Source: an uncultured Candidatus Saccharibacteria bacterium
GTDB taxonomy: Bacteria > Patescibacteriota > Saccharimonadia > Saccharimonadales > Saccharimonadaceae
Length of the DNA stretch: 64,000 bases
Reading direction: 5' to 3'
NCBI GenBank assembly: GCA_948288625.1
Contig: CAOHYA010000001.1
Coordinates: 124,001 to 188,000 of the forward strand
Program-made: the position numbers and the translations under genes
In this document: positions 8,142 to 16,908 of the stretch, piece after piece
Layout: each line of letters begins with the position of its first letter
Numbering within the stretch: the first letter of the stretch is position 1
The notes under the pieces: generated by a model
The model's database searches: none
Seen by the model: the letters and a program-made list of their open reading frames with translations, nothing else
Told to the model about the DNA's origin: nothing

Positions 8142-9159
8142 GAAAAAAGACGATCCAATTATTGAAGACGATGCTGCAATCGAAGAGGAAACTCAAGATA
8201 TCGTAGCCGCCATCGAAGCGCTTCCAGTTGAAATCGATGGACCAGCGCCAGAAGACCTTGAAATTGAAGAAGAAGTTGATACTGACGAAGACGTTCTGAG
8301 TCAGGAACAGTACTTCGATGACGCAAGCGACGACAGCGTACGTTTATACCTTCGTGAAATTGGTAAAATTCCACTTTTGAACGCTGAAGAAGAATTAGCC
8401 TTAGCGCAACGTGTTGTTGCCGGTGAAAAGAAAGCTAAAGACAAGATGGCTGAAGCTAATATGCGATTGGTGGTTTCGATCGCAAAACGCTATAGCGGCC
8501 GCGGCTTAGACTTCCTCGACCTTATTCAAGAAGGTAATACCGGTTTACTACGTGCCGTTGAAAAATTTGATCCGGATAAGGGGTTCAAGTTCTCAACCTA
8601 CGCTACCTGGTGGATTCGCCAAGCAATTACCCGTGCCATCGCCGACCAAGCACGTACTATTCGTATTCCGGTGCACATGGTCGAAACGATCAACAAGTTG
8701 CTTCGTACGCAACGTCGCATGACTCAAGAGCTCAACCGTGAGCCAAGTATCGAAGAACTCGCCAAAGAACTTGAGATGGAACCGGAAAAAGTGGAATATG
8801 TCATGAAAATTAAGCAAGACATTACTTCGCTTGATGCCGGTGTCGGCCGTGATGGCGACGATGAAGACTCGGTATTGAAAGATTTCATCGAAGACGAAGA
8901 AGGCGAAAGCCCTGAGCAGTCTGCTGCTTCGCAATTGTTGAAAGAGCAAGTTCAAGCTATTCTTTCGACGCTTTCTGACCGTGAGCAAAAAATCATCAAA
9001 ATGCGCTTCGGCCTTGAGAATGGCAAAAGCCATACCCTTGAAGAAGTTGGTCAAGAATTCGCCGTTACTCGCGAACGTATTCGCCAAATCGAAGCCAAGG
9101 CTTTGGCCAAGTTGCGTAAGCACAAAGATTCTAAGAAGCTCCACGAATACCTCGGATAA
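8128..9159 (+). CDS. rpoD: Principal RNA polymerase sigma factor (sigma-70)
   Basis: Primary sigma factor, 343 residues. An acidic N-terminal segment (about 1-65) precedes region 1.2 (DSVRLYLREIGKIPLL), region 2 with the -10-binding sequence (DLIQEGNTGLLRAVEKFD, YATWWIRQAITRAI), region 3, and region 4 with the -35-binding helix-turn-helix (LEEVGQEFAVTRERIRQIEAKAL). Start GTG 8128 lies inside the dnaG 3' end and has AAAGGAG 7 nt before it, so translation is probably coupled. Regions 2.4 and 4.2 look standard, in line with the TATAAT and TTGACA boxes seen across the window. A terminator follows. Confidence 0.95.
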   Translation: MPRGKKKDDPIIEDDAAIEEETQDIVAAIEALPVEIDGPAPEDLEIEEEVDTDEDVLSQEQYFDDASDDSVRLYLREIGKIPLLNAEEELALAQRVVAGEKKAKDKMAEANMRLVVSIAKRYSGRGLDFLDLIQEGNTGLLRAVEKFDPDKGFKFSTYATWWIRQAITRAIADQARTIRIPVHMVETINKLLRTQRRMTQELNREPSIEELAKELEMEPEKVEYVMKIKQDITSLDAGVGRDGDDEDSVLKDFIEDEEGESPEQSAASQLLKEQVQAILSTLSDREQKIIKMRFGLENGKSHTLEEVGQEFAVTRERIRQIEAKALAKLRKHKDSKKLHEYLG

Positions 9160-9180
9160 ATAAATGGGTATATCACAAAA

Positions 9181-9205
9181 ACGCAGGCCTAAGCCTGCGT
9201 TTTTG
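9181..9205 (+). terminator. Intrinsic terminator after rpoD
   Basis: Stem ACGCAGGC / GCCTGCGT with loop CTAA and flanking A and T runs; it could work on both strands. Confidence 0.85.
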
Positions 9206-9213
9206 CTTATGGT

Positions 9214-9241
9214 TTGAAAACAGAGGTAGAAATGATACAGT
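9214..9241 (+). promoter_or_regulatory. Promoter of the helicase gene
   Basis: TTGAAA at 9214-9219, 16-bp spacer, TACAGT at 9236-9241; 8 nt then separate the -10 from ATG 9250, leaving no room for an SD. Confidence 0.55.
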
Positions 9242-9249
9242 AACCTGTA

Positions 9250-12123
9250 ATGGCGGAACGATTTAGTGGGAACGTACCATATCCACAAAAAGGGAAATCA
9301 CACGGGAGTAACCGGCGTGGTTTGGTAGGGCACGCTGCGAATCAGCCCAGCATTGAAGCGCAAAGGCTTCAATCTCAACTAGACATAAAAAAGCGAATTG
9401 AAAAAATCAACCAACGGCGCGAAGAACAGCAGTTCGTCGAGCAAGAAAAAATCATAGAGCCACGTCACATTGACTTAGGTAATAAAGAATTACCGGCATA
9501 CGAAAAAAAGCATGAGTTTCAAAAAAGCGTTTTCGAAAATAAAGTAGCTATCGGTACCGGTGCAACCGGGTCAGGTAAGAGCACTCAGTTCGTACAATTT
9601 TTAATTGAAGCTGGGTATGCGCATATATATGTTACGGCTCCACGCCAAATTGTCGTCGATAACTTGGGAGAACGTATGCGTGAAGAGTTACGTCCGCATT
9701 TTGGCGACGCGGCCGACGGAATGATCGACATTATACATGGCGACAGAAGCGAAAGAAGCCCCAACGCTATCGCGACTGTGCTTACTCCGGAAACACACAT
9801 TCGAATGCAGGCTGAAATCGAAGAGCGAATGGCCGACAAAGATGTCGTTCATTTTAAAGACGAGGTTCATGAAGCCAATCTACAAACAGAAGTTGACCTT
9901 GCCGCTACTGCGCTGAGCGTAAGCAGGCATAAAGGCTGGCGGCTTGTTCTTGCTAGCGCAACGATGGACGAGTCGTTCGTTCAAGCTACCTATAAAGAAC
10001 TTAACGAAGGAAAAGATGTCCCTGTCGTTAAGATCGAAGGCCGGCCTTATTCAATCAAGACCACCGAACGACCGGATATTAATGCGATGGAAGCATATGT
10101 CGAAATTGGTGAACATCATGAAAAAACAATGATATTTACCGCTGGTGACAAAGAAATCGATTATATCATGGAAAAAACGGCTGCTTTGCTTGAGACCCGT
10201 GAGAAAGATTCATCCAAAAACGTCGTATTTCGAAAAATGATCAGTACGCTTACGAAAAGAGAGCGAAAAGCAGTTTTTAATGACCCGGTTCCCGAAGGTA
10301 GTCGATTGGTCGTAGTGTCTACCCCTATTGGCATGTCTGGTATTACATTCCCGGGATGTACCGCGGTAATCGCCGACGGGATTATCAATCGCCCAAAACT
10401 TGATGAATACGGAATAGAAGGTCTTGTATCCGAAGAGGCTACGAAAGCAGAATTGACACAGATGTTCGGCCGAGCCGGGCGTGATGTCGATGGGGGAATT
10501 GGTATGCTGGTGCAACCAACTTCTGTTGTTGAAGATGCCTTGAGGCAAAGAGGTGTGAACATAGATACTCCGCAACATGAGTTCGTAAGCTATGAAAACC
10601 GAGATGAATACCCGCCGGCCGATATCTACAACACGAACCTTTCGAGAAGCGCTTTGGAAGTGGCGGGTATGAACTTCCGTTTTACCGACCTTAATCCATA
10701 TCTTCCTCATAAAATTGAATTAGCGGATATCCTCAATGCGGAGCGGAACCTGTTGCATCTCGGAGCTTTAAAGCCGGATTATACCATTTCTGACATCGGT
10801 AAGGCGATGGATAGATTCCCGATAATTCCAGAGTTATCAAGAGGTCTCGTGGAAGCGAGTGGTCCGAATCGCACAGTAATTCATATGGGCCGGGCCGTCC
10901 TTACTGCCGTCGCGATCGATGCCGGTGGGTTACAAGACTTCATGAAGAAAGATGAACGAGCATGGGAAGAGCTTATTCGCTCTACTTCCAAAGATGACTT
11001 TATGGCACAGCTCGATATAATGACCGCCCTTCAAGCTGAAGAGAATCTGGAAAAAGCGGCCTATATGTACGACTTGAATCCGAGTAAAGTAGAAAAAATG
11101 TCAAAAACTGTCGGTAAGATATTTAAAATTTTAAATATCAGGCCGACGAACTTAGTATTTACTCCACCGAAACCAGAAGAGGAAAGTTTGCTGAGAGACG
11201 ACTTCACTCCGGGGTTAATCGATTTGATATATGAAAAGTCCATTCGGAGGCGTCGAATTCAGCTCTATCAGCATATTCTTGGCAACGAGGGTTCGACGCA
11301 ACGTGAGATTAGTGACAGGAGCGTCGCTGCGGAAAGTGATCATGAGTATATTGCCGGGTTCCCACGCTGGTATACTCCCCGTAAACGTCCAGGTGAGCTG
11401 CGTCAAATTATTGATAGAACCCTTATCGTCAATCCGGAAGTTGTCGCTCGGCATGCGGCTAAAATTCCTAATATTCTTCAGGCCGTTCCTTTGAGGCCTC
11501 GCTTTGATGGTGGTCGCGTGAGCGAACAAGAACAGTTGATGTTCGGTTCGATTAAAGTGGGCGAGCCGATAAAAAGTACCCATGATATTATTCCCGAAGA
11601 CAGTCGAAAGTTTCTCTATGAGGGTGTCCAGCAGAAGCCTGGAATTGCACAGCAAGCCCTGAGGGAGATTGCCGATGAGCTTGATTGGTACGAAAAAACG
11701 ATCCCTAAAGATGAGTTAGATGGCTTGAAGAAACCTGGCGCGCCAGCACTGATTACTGAGGCGACAATTCGTCAGCTTATTCATGATAAAACGGCGCTGA
11801 CTCGAGATATGTATGCTGTCGATGAAATGATCGCGTCGCATATATATAGTCACAACATTTCCATTCAACAATATTACGATCAAGAAGTCTTGGATGTGTT
11901 AAGGGAGCGCTCGCCAAAGGTAGTGCGTATCGGCAAAAACATTATCGATGTTCACTATGAAAACGGCCAGCCGTACATTACTAAAATCTCGGCAACGCAA
12001 AGGCAGGCGCCATTAGCTGACTTCTATCTTCCGGATGGTCGTGAGATTCTCATTCAAATTTCACGTCCACAACGCCTCGGCGGTACTGTTCGCGTGTCTC
12101 CTAAAGACCTAGTAGCCGAGTGA
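9250..12123 (+). CDS. HrpA-like DEAH-box helicase
   Basis: 957-residue superfamily 2 helicase. Walker A GATGSGKST is at residues 104-112, motif Ia TAPRQI follows, motif II is the variant DEVH at 204-207, motif III is ASATM, and motif VI reads QMFGRAGRDVDG. A segment after the helicase core (LLHLGALKPDYTISDIGKAMDRFPIIPELSRGLV) matches the HA2 winged-helix region of DEAH/RHA helicases. The last 400 residues are not recognised. HrpA-type helicases remodel RNA or ribosomes; the actual substrate here is unknown. The 3' end overlaps the convergent kinase-like gene by 15 bp. TGA is its stop, evidence for standard use of that codon. Confidence 0.85.
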   Translation: MAERFSGNVPYPQKGKSHGSNRRGLVGHAANQPSIEAQRLQSQLDIKKRIEKINQRREEQQFVEQEKIIEPRHIDLGNKELPAYEKKHEFQKSVFENKVAIGTGATGSGKSTQFVQFLIEAGYAHIYVTAPRQIVVDNLGERMREELRPHFGDAADGMIDIIHGDRSERSPNAIATVLTPETHIRMQAEIEERMADKDVVHFKDEVHEANLQTEVDLAATALSVSRHKGWRLVLASATMDESFVQATYKELNEGKDVPVVKIEGRPYSIKTTERPDINAMEAYVEIGEHHEKTMIFTAGDKEIDYIMEKTAALLETREKDSSKNVVFRKMISTLTKRERKAVFNDPVPEGSRLVVVSTPIGMSGITFPGCTAVIADGIINRPKLDEYGIEGLVSEEATKAELTQMFGRAGRDVDGGIGMLVQPTSVVEDALRQRGVNIDTPQHEFVSYENRDEYPPADIYNTNLSRSALEVAGMNFRFTDLNPYLPHKIELADILNAERNLLHLGALKPDYTISDIGKAMDRFPIIPELSRGLVEASGPNRTVIHMGRAVLTAVAIDAGGLQDFMKKDERAWEELIRSTSKDDFMAQLDIMTALQAEENLEKAAYMYDLNPSKVEKMSKTVGKIFKILNIRPTNLVFTPPKPEEESLLRDDFTPGLIDLIYEKSIRRRRIQLYQHILGNEGSTQREISDRSVAAESDHEYIAGFPRWYTPRKRPGELRQIIDRTLIVNPEVVARHAAKIPNILQAVPLRPRFDGGRVSEQEQLMFGSIKVGEPIKSTHDIIPEDSRKFLYEGVQQKPGIAQQALREIADELDWYEKTIPKDELDGLKKPGAPALITEATIRQLIHDKTALTRDMYAVDEMIASHIYSHNISIQQYYDQEVLDVLRERSPKVVRIGKNIIDVHYENGQPYITKISATQRQAPLADFYLPDGREILIQISRPQRLGGTVRVSPKDLVAE

Positions 12124-12678
12124 TTCGGCTAAGTCGGCCAGCTTCTCGTGTAACTCTTTCACTGATCCGTCGTTGATCACGTAATGATCGGCAATCGCAA
12201 TAGGTCCACCTTTTTCAAGGTGTTCAATTTCATGGATGTCACGTTCATGTGCTTCGGTCGCCGTGAAAGGGCGAACGGTACGTTCGGAAAGGCGATGGTA
12301 GCGAAGGTGTCGTGGTGAAACAATTGCCACGATTTCTAGTTCGCCTGGAAAAGCTTTTTTCAACACTTGATATTCCGTCCACGTATAAATACCATCGGCA
12401 ATAATGCGGTGTTGGCCGGCATCGGCGAGGTGCTTGATTTGTTCCACGATAGTATTAGCGACAAAATCTTTGCCTTTTCGCTCACGAATTTCTTCTCTGA
12501 ACTTCGATTCGTTTTGGGCGGTTCGTTCAATACCAGCTTCTTCCATGGCATTTAATATGACGCCGCCAAAATATACTTTTGGGTAACCCTTTTCAGTAAA
12601 GTATTCAACGGCGGTAGATTTTCCTGAGCCGGCCAAGCCGACGAAGGCGACGATTTTCAAGTTTTCGTGATGAGTCAT
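12109..12678 (-). CDS. P-loop nucleoside/dephospho-CoA kinase-like protein
   Basis: 189-residue P-loop kinase. Walker A is GLAGSGKST near residues 14-22. The C-terminal part, R..YHRLSERTVRPFT..EA..RD..EIE.L..GGPIAIAD..I.N, matches predicted archaeal-type dephospho-CoA kinases and related AAA_18-like NMP kinases. Substrate is not decidable from sequence; dephospho-CoA and nucleoside monophosphates are the main options. On the minus strand TACAAT (12685-12690) ends 6 nt before the ATG, so the gene appears leaderless. It overlaps the helicase gene tail-to-tail by 15 bp. Confidence 0.75.
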   Translation of the reverse strand: MTHHENLKIVAFVGLAGSGKSTAVEYFTEKGYPKVYFGGVILNAMEEAGIERTAQNESKFREEIRERKGKDFVANTIVEQIKHLADAGQHRIIADGIYTWTEYQVLKKAFPGELEIVAIVSPRHLRYHRLSERTVRPFTATEAHERDIHEIEHLEKGGPIAIADHYVINDGSVKELHEKLADLAESLGY

Positions 12679-12762
12679 ACGGGTATTGTAACAGATTTCA
12701 CGTTTGTGCTTGCCGCTCTATGAACGGTAGTCTATTATGTTGGAAACTAAGGATAGTTCGTT

Positions 12763-13089
12763 ATGCAAATAAGTTCGGAGTTTTCTTCTATGTATCCGGC
12801 GAATCGCCGGGATAAGGTCTCGTGGGAGGCTGATGCCTTGTGCGCGAAAGTCGACCCAGAAGTATTTTTCGTAGAAAAAGGGGGAAATGGCATTCGTGAA
12901 GCCAGAAAAATATGTGCGCAGTGTACTGTCGGCAGGCAGTGTTTGCAATTCGCGCTCGATGCAAACATAAAAGCAGGCGTATTTGGGGGAATGTCACCTT
13001 TGGAGCGTGAAAAGTTAATGAAAGCCTCACGTGAAAAAGTGGATGAAGCGTTTAGGGCGGCCGACCAAAGGAACAAAAGGCTCCGTTAA
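12763..13089 (+). CDS. WhiB-like Fe-S transcription regulator
   Basis: 108-residue protein with the WhiB pattern: Cys27, Cys51, Cys54 and Cys60 (C-X23-C-X2-C-X5-C), the preceding W21..ALC, the DPE.FF..KGG motif, the helix REARKICAQC, and the GVFGG turn before a basic C-terminal tail (normally G-[VI]-W-G-G). WhiB-like proteins bind a 4Fe-4S cluster and act with sigma region 4, sensing redox or NO. The family is chiefly actinobacterial, so its presence in a Patescibacteria-like genome suggests exchange with actinobacterial hosts. AAGGA lies 9 nt before ATG 12763; a second in-frame ATG is at 12790. It sits directly before polA. Confidence 0.88.
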   Translation: MQISSEFSSMYPANRRDKVSWEADALCAKVDPEVFFVEKGGNGIREARKICAQCTVGRQCLQFALDANIKAGVFGGMSPLEREKLMKASREKVDEAFRAADQRNKRLR

Positions 13090-13113
13090 TTAAAATAACT
13101 TCTCACGCCAGTG

Positions 13114-13119
13114 TATACT
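13114..13119 (+). promoter_or_regulatory. -10 box of polA
   Basis: TATACT with TG one base upstream, 6 nt before ATG 13126. It excludes the in-frame GTG at 13111 as start, since that lies upstream of and within the box. Confidence 0.5.
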
Positions 13120-13125
13120 AAAGGA

Positions 13126-15672
13126 ATGAAACGGCTGGCAGTTATTGATGGAAAGTCCGTATTTTACCGTGGCTATTATGCGATGCCAGGGCTCTCTTTA
13201 CCTGACGGCACTCCGACGGGCGGAGTATTTGGGTTTGCTTCGATTGCCATTGAGCTCATTAAAAAACTCGAGCCCGATTACGTGGCGGTTGCGTGGGATA
13301 TAAAAGGAACGAGTGCTGCGAAGCGTCTCGAAATTTTCCCAGACTATAAAGCCGGCCGTACCAAGCCGTCCGATGATTTTTACGCGCAACTCCCCATTCT
13401 TCGCGAAGTACTCGAAGCCTTTAATTGGCCACTTTACGAACTTGATCAGTACGAGGCCGACGATATCATGGGAACCTTTGCGGTTCAAGCCAAAGAAAAA
13501 GGTGTAGAGGCATGTTTGATTACCGGGGACTATGACTTACTTCAACTGATCGATGAGAATACCGGCGTCTACATTACCCGGACGGGCAGCACCGATTTAG
13601 TTCGGTATGACGATGCTGCGTTTGAGGAAAAATACGGCGTTAAAGTGAGCCAATTCGTTGATTACAAAGCGCTGGTAGGGGATAGTAGCGATAATATCCC
13701 GGGCGTTCCGCGTATAGGCCCGAAAGCGGCTCAAACGCTACTCACTACCTACGACGACCTAGACGGCATATACGCGCATGTGGACGAAGTAAAAGGCGCG
13801 CAGCAAAAGTACCTCGCCGAAGGAAAAGATTCGGCCTATATGAGCAAAGAGTTAGCCGGTATTTTTACCGATGCTCCTATCGAAATTGACTGGGAGGCGA
13901 CCAGTATCGAACGTACCCGGGTTGATAAAATTCTCGATGTGCTCCATAAATATGAATTTAACTCGCTCATAAACCGACTCCCGAAACACATGAAAATAGG
14001 TGAAGAAGTCGTGGATGTCGAAGAGATGGTCGAAGACCTTGAAGAATCAAGCATCGAACCTCTAAAAGAAGTCGACTGGCCATCACCGTTAATTATTGAC
14101 GGCCCGGTATTCGTCGAAGTATTTGGTGACGACGTATGGATATCTACCGACGGTAAGACCGCTTCGAAAAAAGCCATTAAGCAAGTTGATCGAAATTTTT
14201 GGCACGCCTTAGTAATGGCTCGAACCGTCAGTTATGACGTAAAGTCTTTGTATCATTCCCTCGACGCACTCGGTTCAGCTGCCCGTTTTGATGATGTGCA
14301 CGATATCCGTCAAGGTGCCTTTTTGCTCGACCCGTTGGCTCGTGACAGGTCGATCGCAGCGTTGATAGGTGATACGTCAGAAGACCCGCTGACCATTTTA
14401 GCCGGGCTCGCCGTGGTGTATGAAGCACAAAAGAAATCTTTTGAAGCAGAACCACGCTTGGCCGATATTGCTTACCAGTACGATTTTCCGCTTACATATA
14501 CACTGTTTCAAATTGAAAAAACAGGGGTCAAAATTAATCCTGAACACTTTGCGAAGCTCAGTGAGAAACTCGGCGAAGAACACGCCAAGCTCGAACAAGA
14601 AATGTATGCAATGGTGGGGTACGAATTTAACATCGGCAGCCCCTCACAACTTTCTGAAGTGCTGTTTACTAAACTGCAGTTACCGACCCAAGGTATCAAA
14701 AAAGGTAAAACCGGCTATAGTACCGGTCAGAAAGAACTCGACAAACTTCGTGGCCAACATCCGATCGTCGAGCTGATCGAACAAACTCGAGAACTTGCCA
14801 AGCTAAAAAATACTTACGTTGATACGCTCCCTAAGTTAGCCGACGAATCAAACCGTATCCATACCACTTTCAATCAAGATGTGGCGGCAACCGGTCGCTT
14901 GAGCAGTACTGACCCTAACTTACAAAATATTCCTATCCGGACCGAAAAGGGTCGTCAAATTCGCGAGGCCTTCGTGGCGGAAGGGGATAATGTACTGGTC
15001 AGTGCCGATTACTCGCAATTCGAGCTCCGTTTAGCAGCGATTATCGCCAACGATGAGCCGCTCATCAACGACTTCAACGGTGACGTTGATATTCACACGA
15101 AAACGGCCAGCGAAGTATACGGTATTCCTATGGACGATGTGACCAAAGATCAACGCCGAGCCGCCAAGGTAATCAACTTCGGTGTACTTTATGGCATGAG
15201 CCCGCACGGTTTATCGGCGGCAACGGGTATGTCATTCCCGCAAGCTAAGGAATTCATCGACCAATACTTCGATCTGCGTAAACCAATTCGCAAGTTTATC
15301 GACGACACGCTTACCAAAGCGCGCACCGAAGGCTATGTAGAGACGTACTATGGCCGTCGGCGTCCTACACCTGATATTACGAGTTCTAACTTCATGGTTC
15401 GGGCGGGTGCTGAGCGAGCCGCAGCTAACATGCCTATTCAAGGTACCGAAGCCGACCTTATGAAACGGGCGATGCTTCAAGTAGATAAAGAAATTGGCGA
15501 CCTTGGTACGCAAATCCTGCAAATCCACGATAGTATTTTAGTAGAATGCCCGAAGGAAAATACCGAGAAAGTATCTGAGTTGCTGAAGACTATCATGGAA
15601 GGTGTCGCGCCTGAATTGAAAATAGCATTGAAAGTAGATGTACATGTTGGCACGAGCTGGGGTGATTTATAA
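13126..15672 (+). CDS. polA: DNA polymerase I
   Basis: 848-residue family A DNA polymerase for repair and Okazaki fragment processing. The N-terminal 5'-nuclease domain (about 1-290) shows AVIDGKSVFYRGYYA, AWDIKG, YEADDIMGT, ITGDYDLLQL and the H3TH region DSSDNIPGVPRIGPKAA. The polymerase domain shows motif A SADYSQFELRLAA, motif B RRAAKVINFGVLYG and motif C QIHDSILVE. The middle 3'-5' exonuclease-like domain is present in length, but the first acidic motif (DTET in proofreading enzymes) is replaced by FVEVFGDD, so proofreading is probably lost. It starts 6 nt after a TATACT box. The HAD gene follows after 21 nt. Confidence 0.94.
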   Translation: MKRLAVIDGKSVFYRGYYAMPGLSLPDGTPTGGVFGFASIAIELIKKLEPDYVAVAWDIKGTSAAKRLEIFPDYKAGRTKPSDDFYAQLPILREVLEAFNWPLYELDQYEADDIMGTFAVQAKEKGVEACLITGDYDLLQLIDENTGVYITRTGSTDLVRYDDAAFEEKYGVKVSQFVDYKALVGDSSDNIPGVPRIGPKAAQTLLTTYDDLDGIYAHVDEVKGAQQKYLAEGKDSAYMSKELAGIFTDAPIEIDWEATSIERTRVDKILDVLHKYEFNSLINRLPKHMKIGEEVVDVEEMVEDLEESSIEPLKEVDWPSPLIIDGPVFVEVFGDDVWISTDGKTASKKAIKQVDRNFWHALVMARTVSYDVKSLYHSLDALGSAARFDDVHDIRQGAFLLDPLARDRSIAALIGDTSEDPLTILAGLAVVYEAQKKSFEAEPRLADIAYQYDFPLTYTLFQIEKTGVKINPEHFAKLSEKLGEEHAKLEQEMYAMVGYEFNIGSPSQLSEVLFTKLQLPTQGIKKGKTGYSTGQKELDKLRGQHPIVELIEQTRELAKLKNTYVDTLPKLADESNRIHTTFNQDVAATGRLSSTDPNLQNIPIRTEKGRQIREAFVAEGDNVLVSADYSQFELRLAAIIANDEPLINDFNGDVDIHTKTASEVYGIPMDDVTKDQRRAAKVINFGVLYGMSPHGLSAATGMSFPQAKEFIDQYFDLRKPIRKFIDDTLTKARTEGYVETYYGRRRPTPDITSSNFMVRAGAERAAANMPIQGTEADLMKRAMLQVDKEIGDLGTQILQIHDSILVECPKENTEKVSELLKTIMEGVAPELKIALKVDVHVGTSWGDL

Positions 15673-15693
15673 TGGCACGAAAAGGCGGTAGTA

Positions 15694-16287
15694 ATGATTA
15701 AGGCTATAATTTTTGATTGTTTCGGGGTGTTTATTGGCAACCCGTACAAACTTCGTGCTCAAGCACTCGATCAATCAGATCCTGAGAAAGGGAAGCGGTT
15801 ACACGAAATTAACCGAGCTTCCGATCGCGGCTATCTAAGCCGTCAAGAAACGGCCGACCAAATGGCTGAATTAATTGGTATTACCACCGAGCAGTTTCTA
15901 GCTGAACAAGATCAAGGTGAAATACGAGATGAAGAGCTTGTCGCGTACGTAAAGACACTTCGACCCCAGTTTAAGTTAGCTATGTTGAGTAACATTAGTA
16001 GCCGCGACCGCCTGAATATGCGTTTTGAACCAGGTCAACTCGATGAGCTTTTCGATGTCGTAGTGGCCTCGGGTGACGAAGGCTTCATCAAGCCCGAGCC
16101 GGAAATTTTTCAGATCGCTCTCCATCGGCTTGGCGTGGAACCTGAAGAATGTGTCATGATCGACGATATTTTGGAGTATTGCCAAGGCGCTGAAGCAGTT
16201 GGTATTCATGCGATCCAATACTTTAGCTTGCAACAGTGCATAACAGATTTGAACGCCCTCATTGACAGAGGTGAAAAAACGGACTAA
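15694..16287 (+). CDS. HAD-family hydrolase
   Basis: 197-residue HAD subfamily IA-like protein. Motif I is FDCFGVF, in which the usual second Asp (DxD) is Phe, motif II is MLSNIS, motif III Lys is in FIKPEPEIF, and motif IV is MIDDILEYCQGAEAVGIHAIQY. Such proteins are usually phosphatases on small metabolites; replacement of the general acid/base Asp makes phosphatase activity uncertain. Cotranscription with polA is likely (21-nt gap). ATG 15694 follows an AAAGGCGG-like SD. Confidence 0.8.
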   Translation: MIKAIIFDCFGVFIGNPYKLRAQALDQSDPEKGKRLHEINRASDRGYLSRQETADQMAELIGITTEQFLAEQDQGEIRDEELVAYVKTLRPQFKLAMLSNISSRDRLNMRFEPGQLDELFDVVVASGDEGFIKPEPEIFQIALHRLGVEPEECVMIDDILEYCQGAEAVGIHAIQYFSLQQCITDLNALIDRGEKTD

Positions 16288-16296
16288 GGTAGGTTC

Positions 16297-16899
16297 ATGG
16301 CTAATTATCGATCTTCACGTCTCGTTCCGACCATTTTGGTGGTTGTTATTGTTATCATCGCAATCGTAGCGCTTATTTCGGCGGCTCGAGCTATCTTTTT
16401 CTCAGGCTCATCGTCTTCTCCGGCAGTAACTGATACCACCGAGCAATCACTGCTCAATACTTCTTCTTCAAGCAGTGTCAGCATGTCGGTTCGTGGCCCT
16501 ATCGTGGCTGAAGAAGATTTTCATTCGTACAAAATTACCGTCTCTCCCACTAGCCGTCAGCTCACGACGTACAACGGGTACCTCGGCACGGTTGTTGAGC
16601 AACAGAATCTTGGTAATAACACCGCTGCCTACGAACAGTTTGTGAATGCTCTGAACTTAGCGAAAATGAGCGCAGGTAACCAGCCGGCCGAAGGTCCAAG
16701 TGATGTTCGTGGCGTATGTGCGACTGGCCGCTTAACTGAATTCACTATCCTAAGCAACGAATCACCAGTTGAAACATTGTGGACCTCTACTTGTAGCGGC
16801 TCACAAGGTACGTTGCGCGCAAACTCCACGCAACTGAGCAACTTATTCATTGCTCAAATTCCTGACGGTCAGCCACTTATACGTGGTGTGTCATTATAG
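16297..16899 (+). CDS. Membrane-anchored extracytoplasmic protein, unknown function
   Basis: 200 residues: short basic N-terminus, one transmembrane anchor (about residues 11-34), a Ser-rich linker, then an external domain. Two cysteines (in GVCATG and STCSGS) could form a disulfide outside the cell. I do not recognise the domain. It begins 9 nt after the HAD gene with a purine-rich SD and ends 9 nt before mutM, so it belongs to the same operon although its role is unrelated by sequence. Confidence 0.75.
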   Translation: MANYRSSRLVPTILVVVIVIIAIVALISAARAIFFSGSSSSPAVTDTTEQSLLNTSSSSSVSMSVRGPIVAEEDFHSYKITVSPTSRQLTTYNGYLGTVVEQQNLGNNTAAYEQFVNALNLAKMSAGNQPAEGPSDVRGVCATGRLTEFTILSNESPVETLWTSTCSGSQGTLRANSTQLSNLFIAQIPDGQPLIRGVSL

Positions 16900-16908
16900 G
16901 GGTATTCC

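Noticed and set aside
8593..9288. Open frame of 231 codons on the minus strand
   Set aside because: It is antisense to rpoD, crosses its terminator, and its translation shows no family features.
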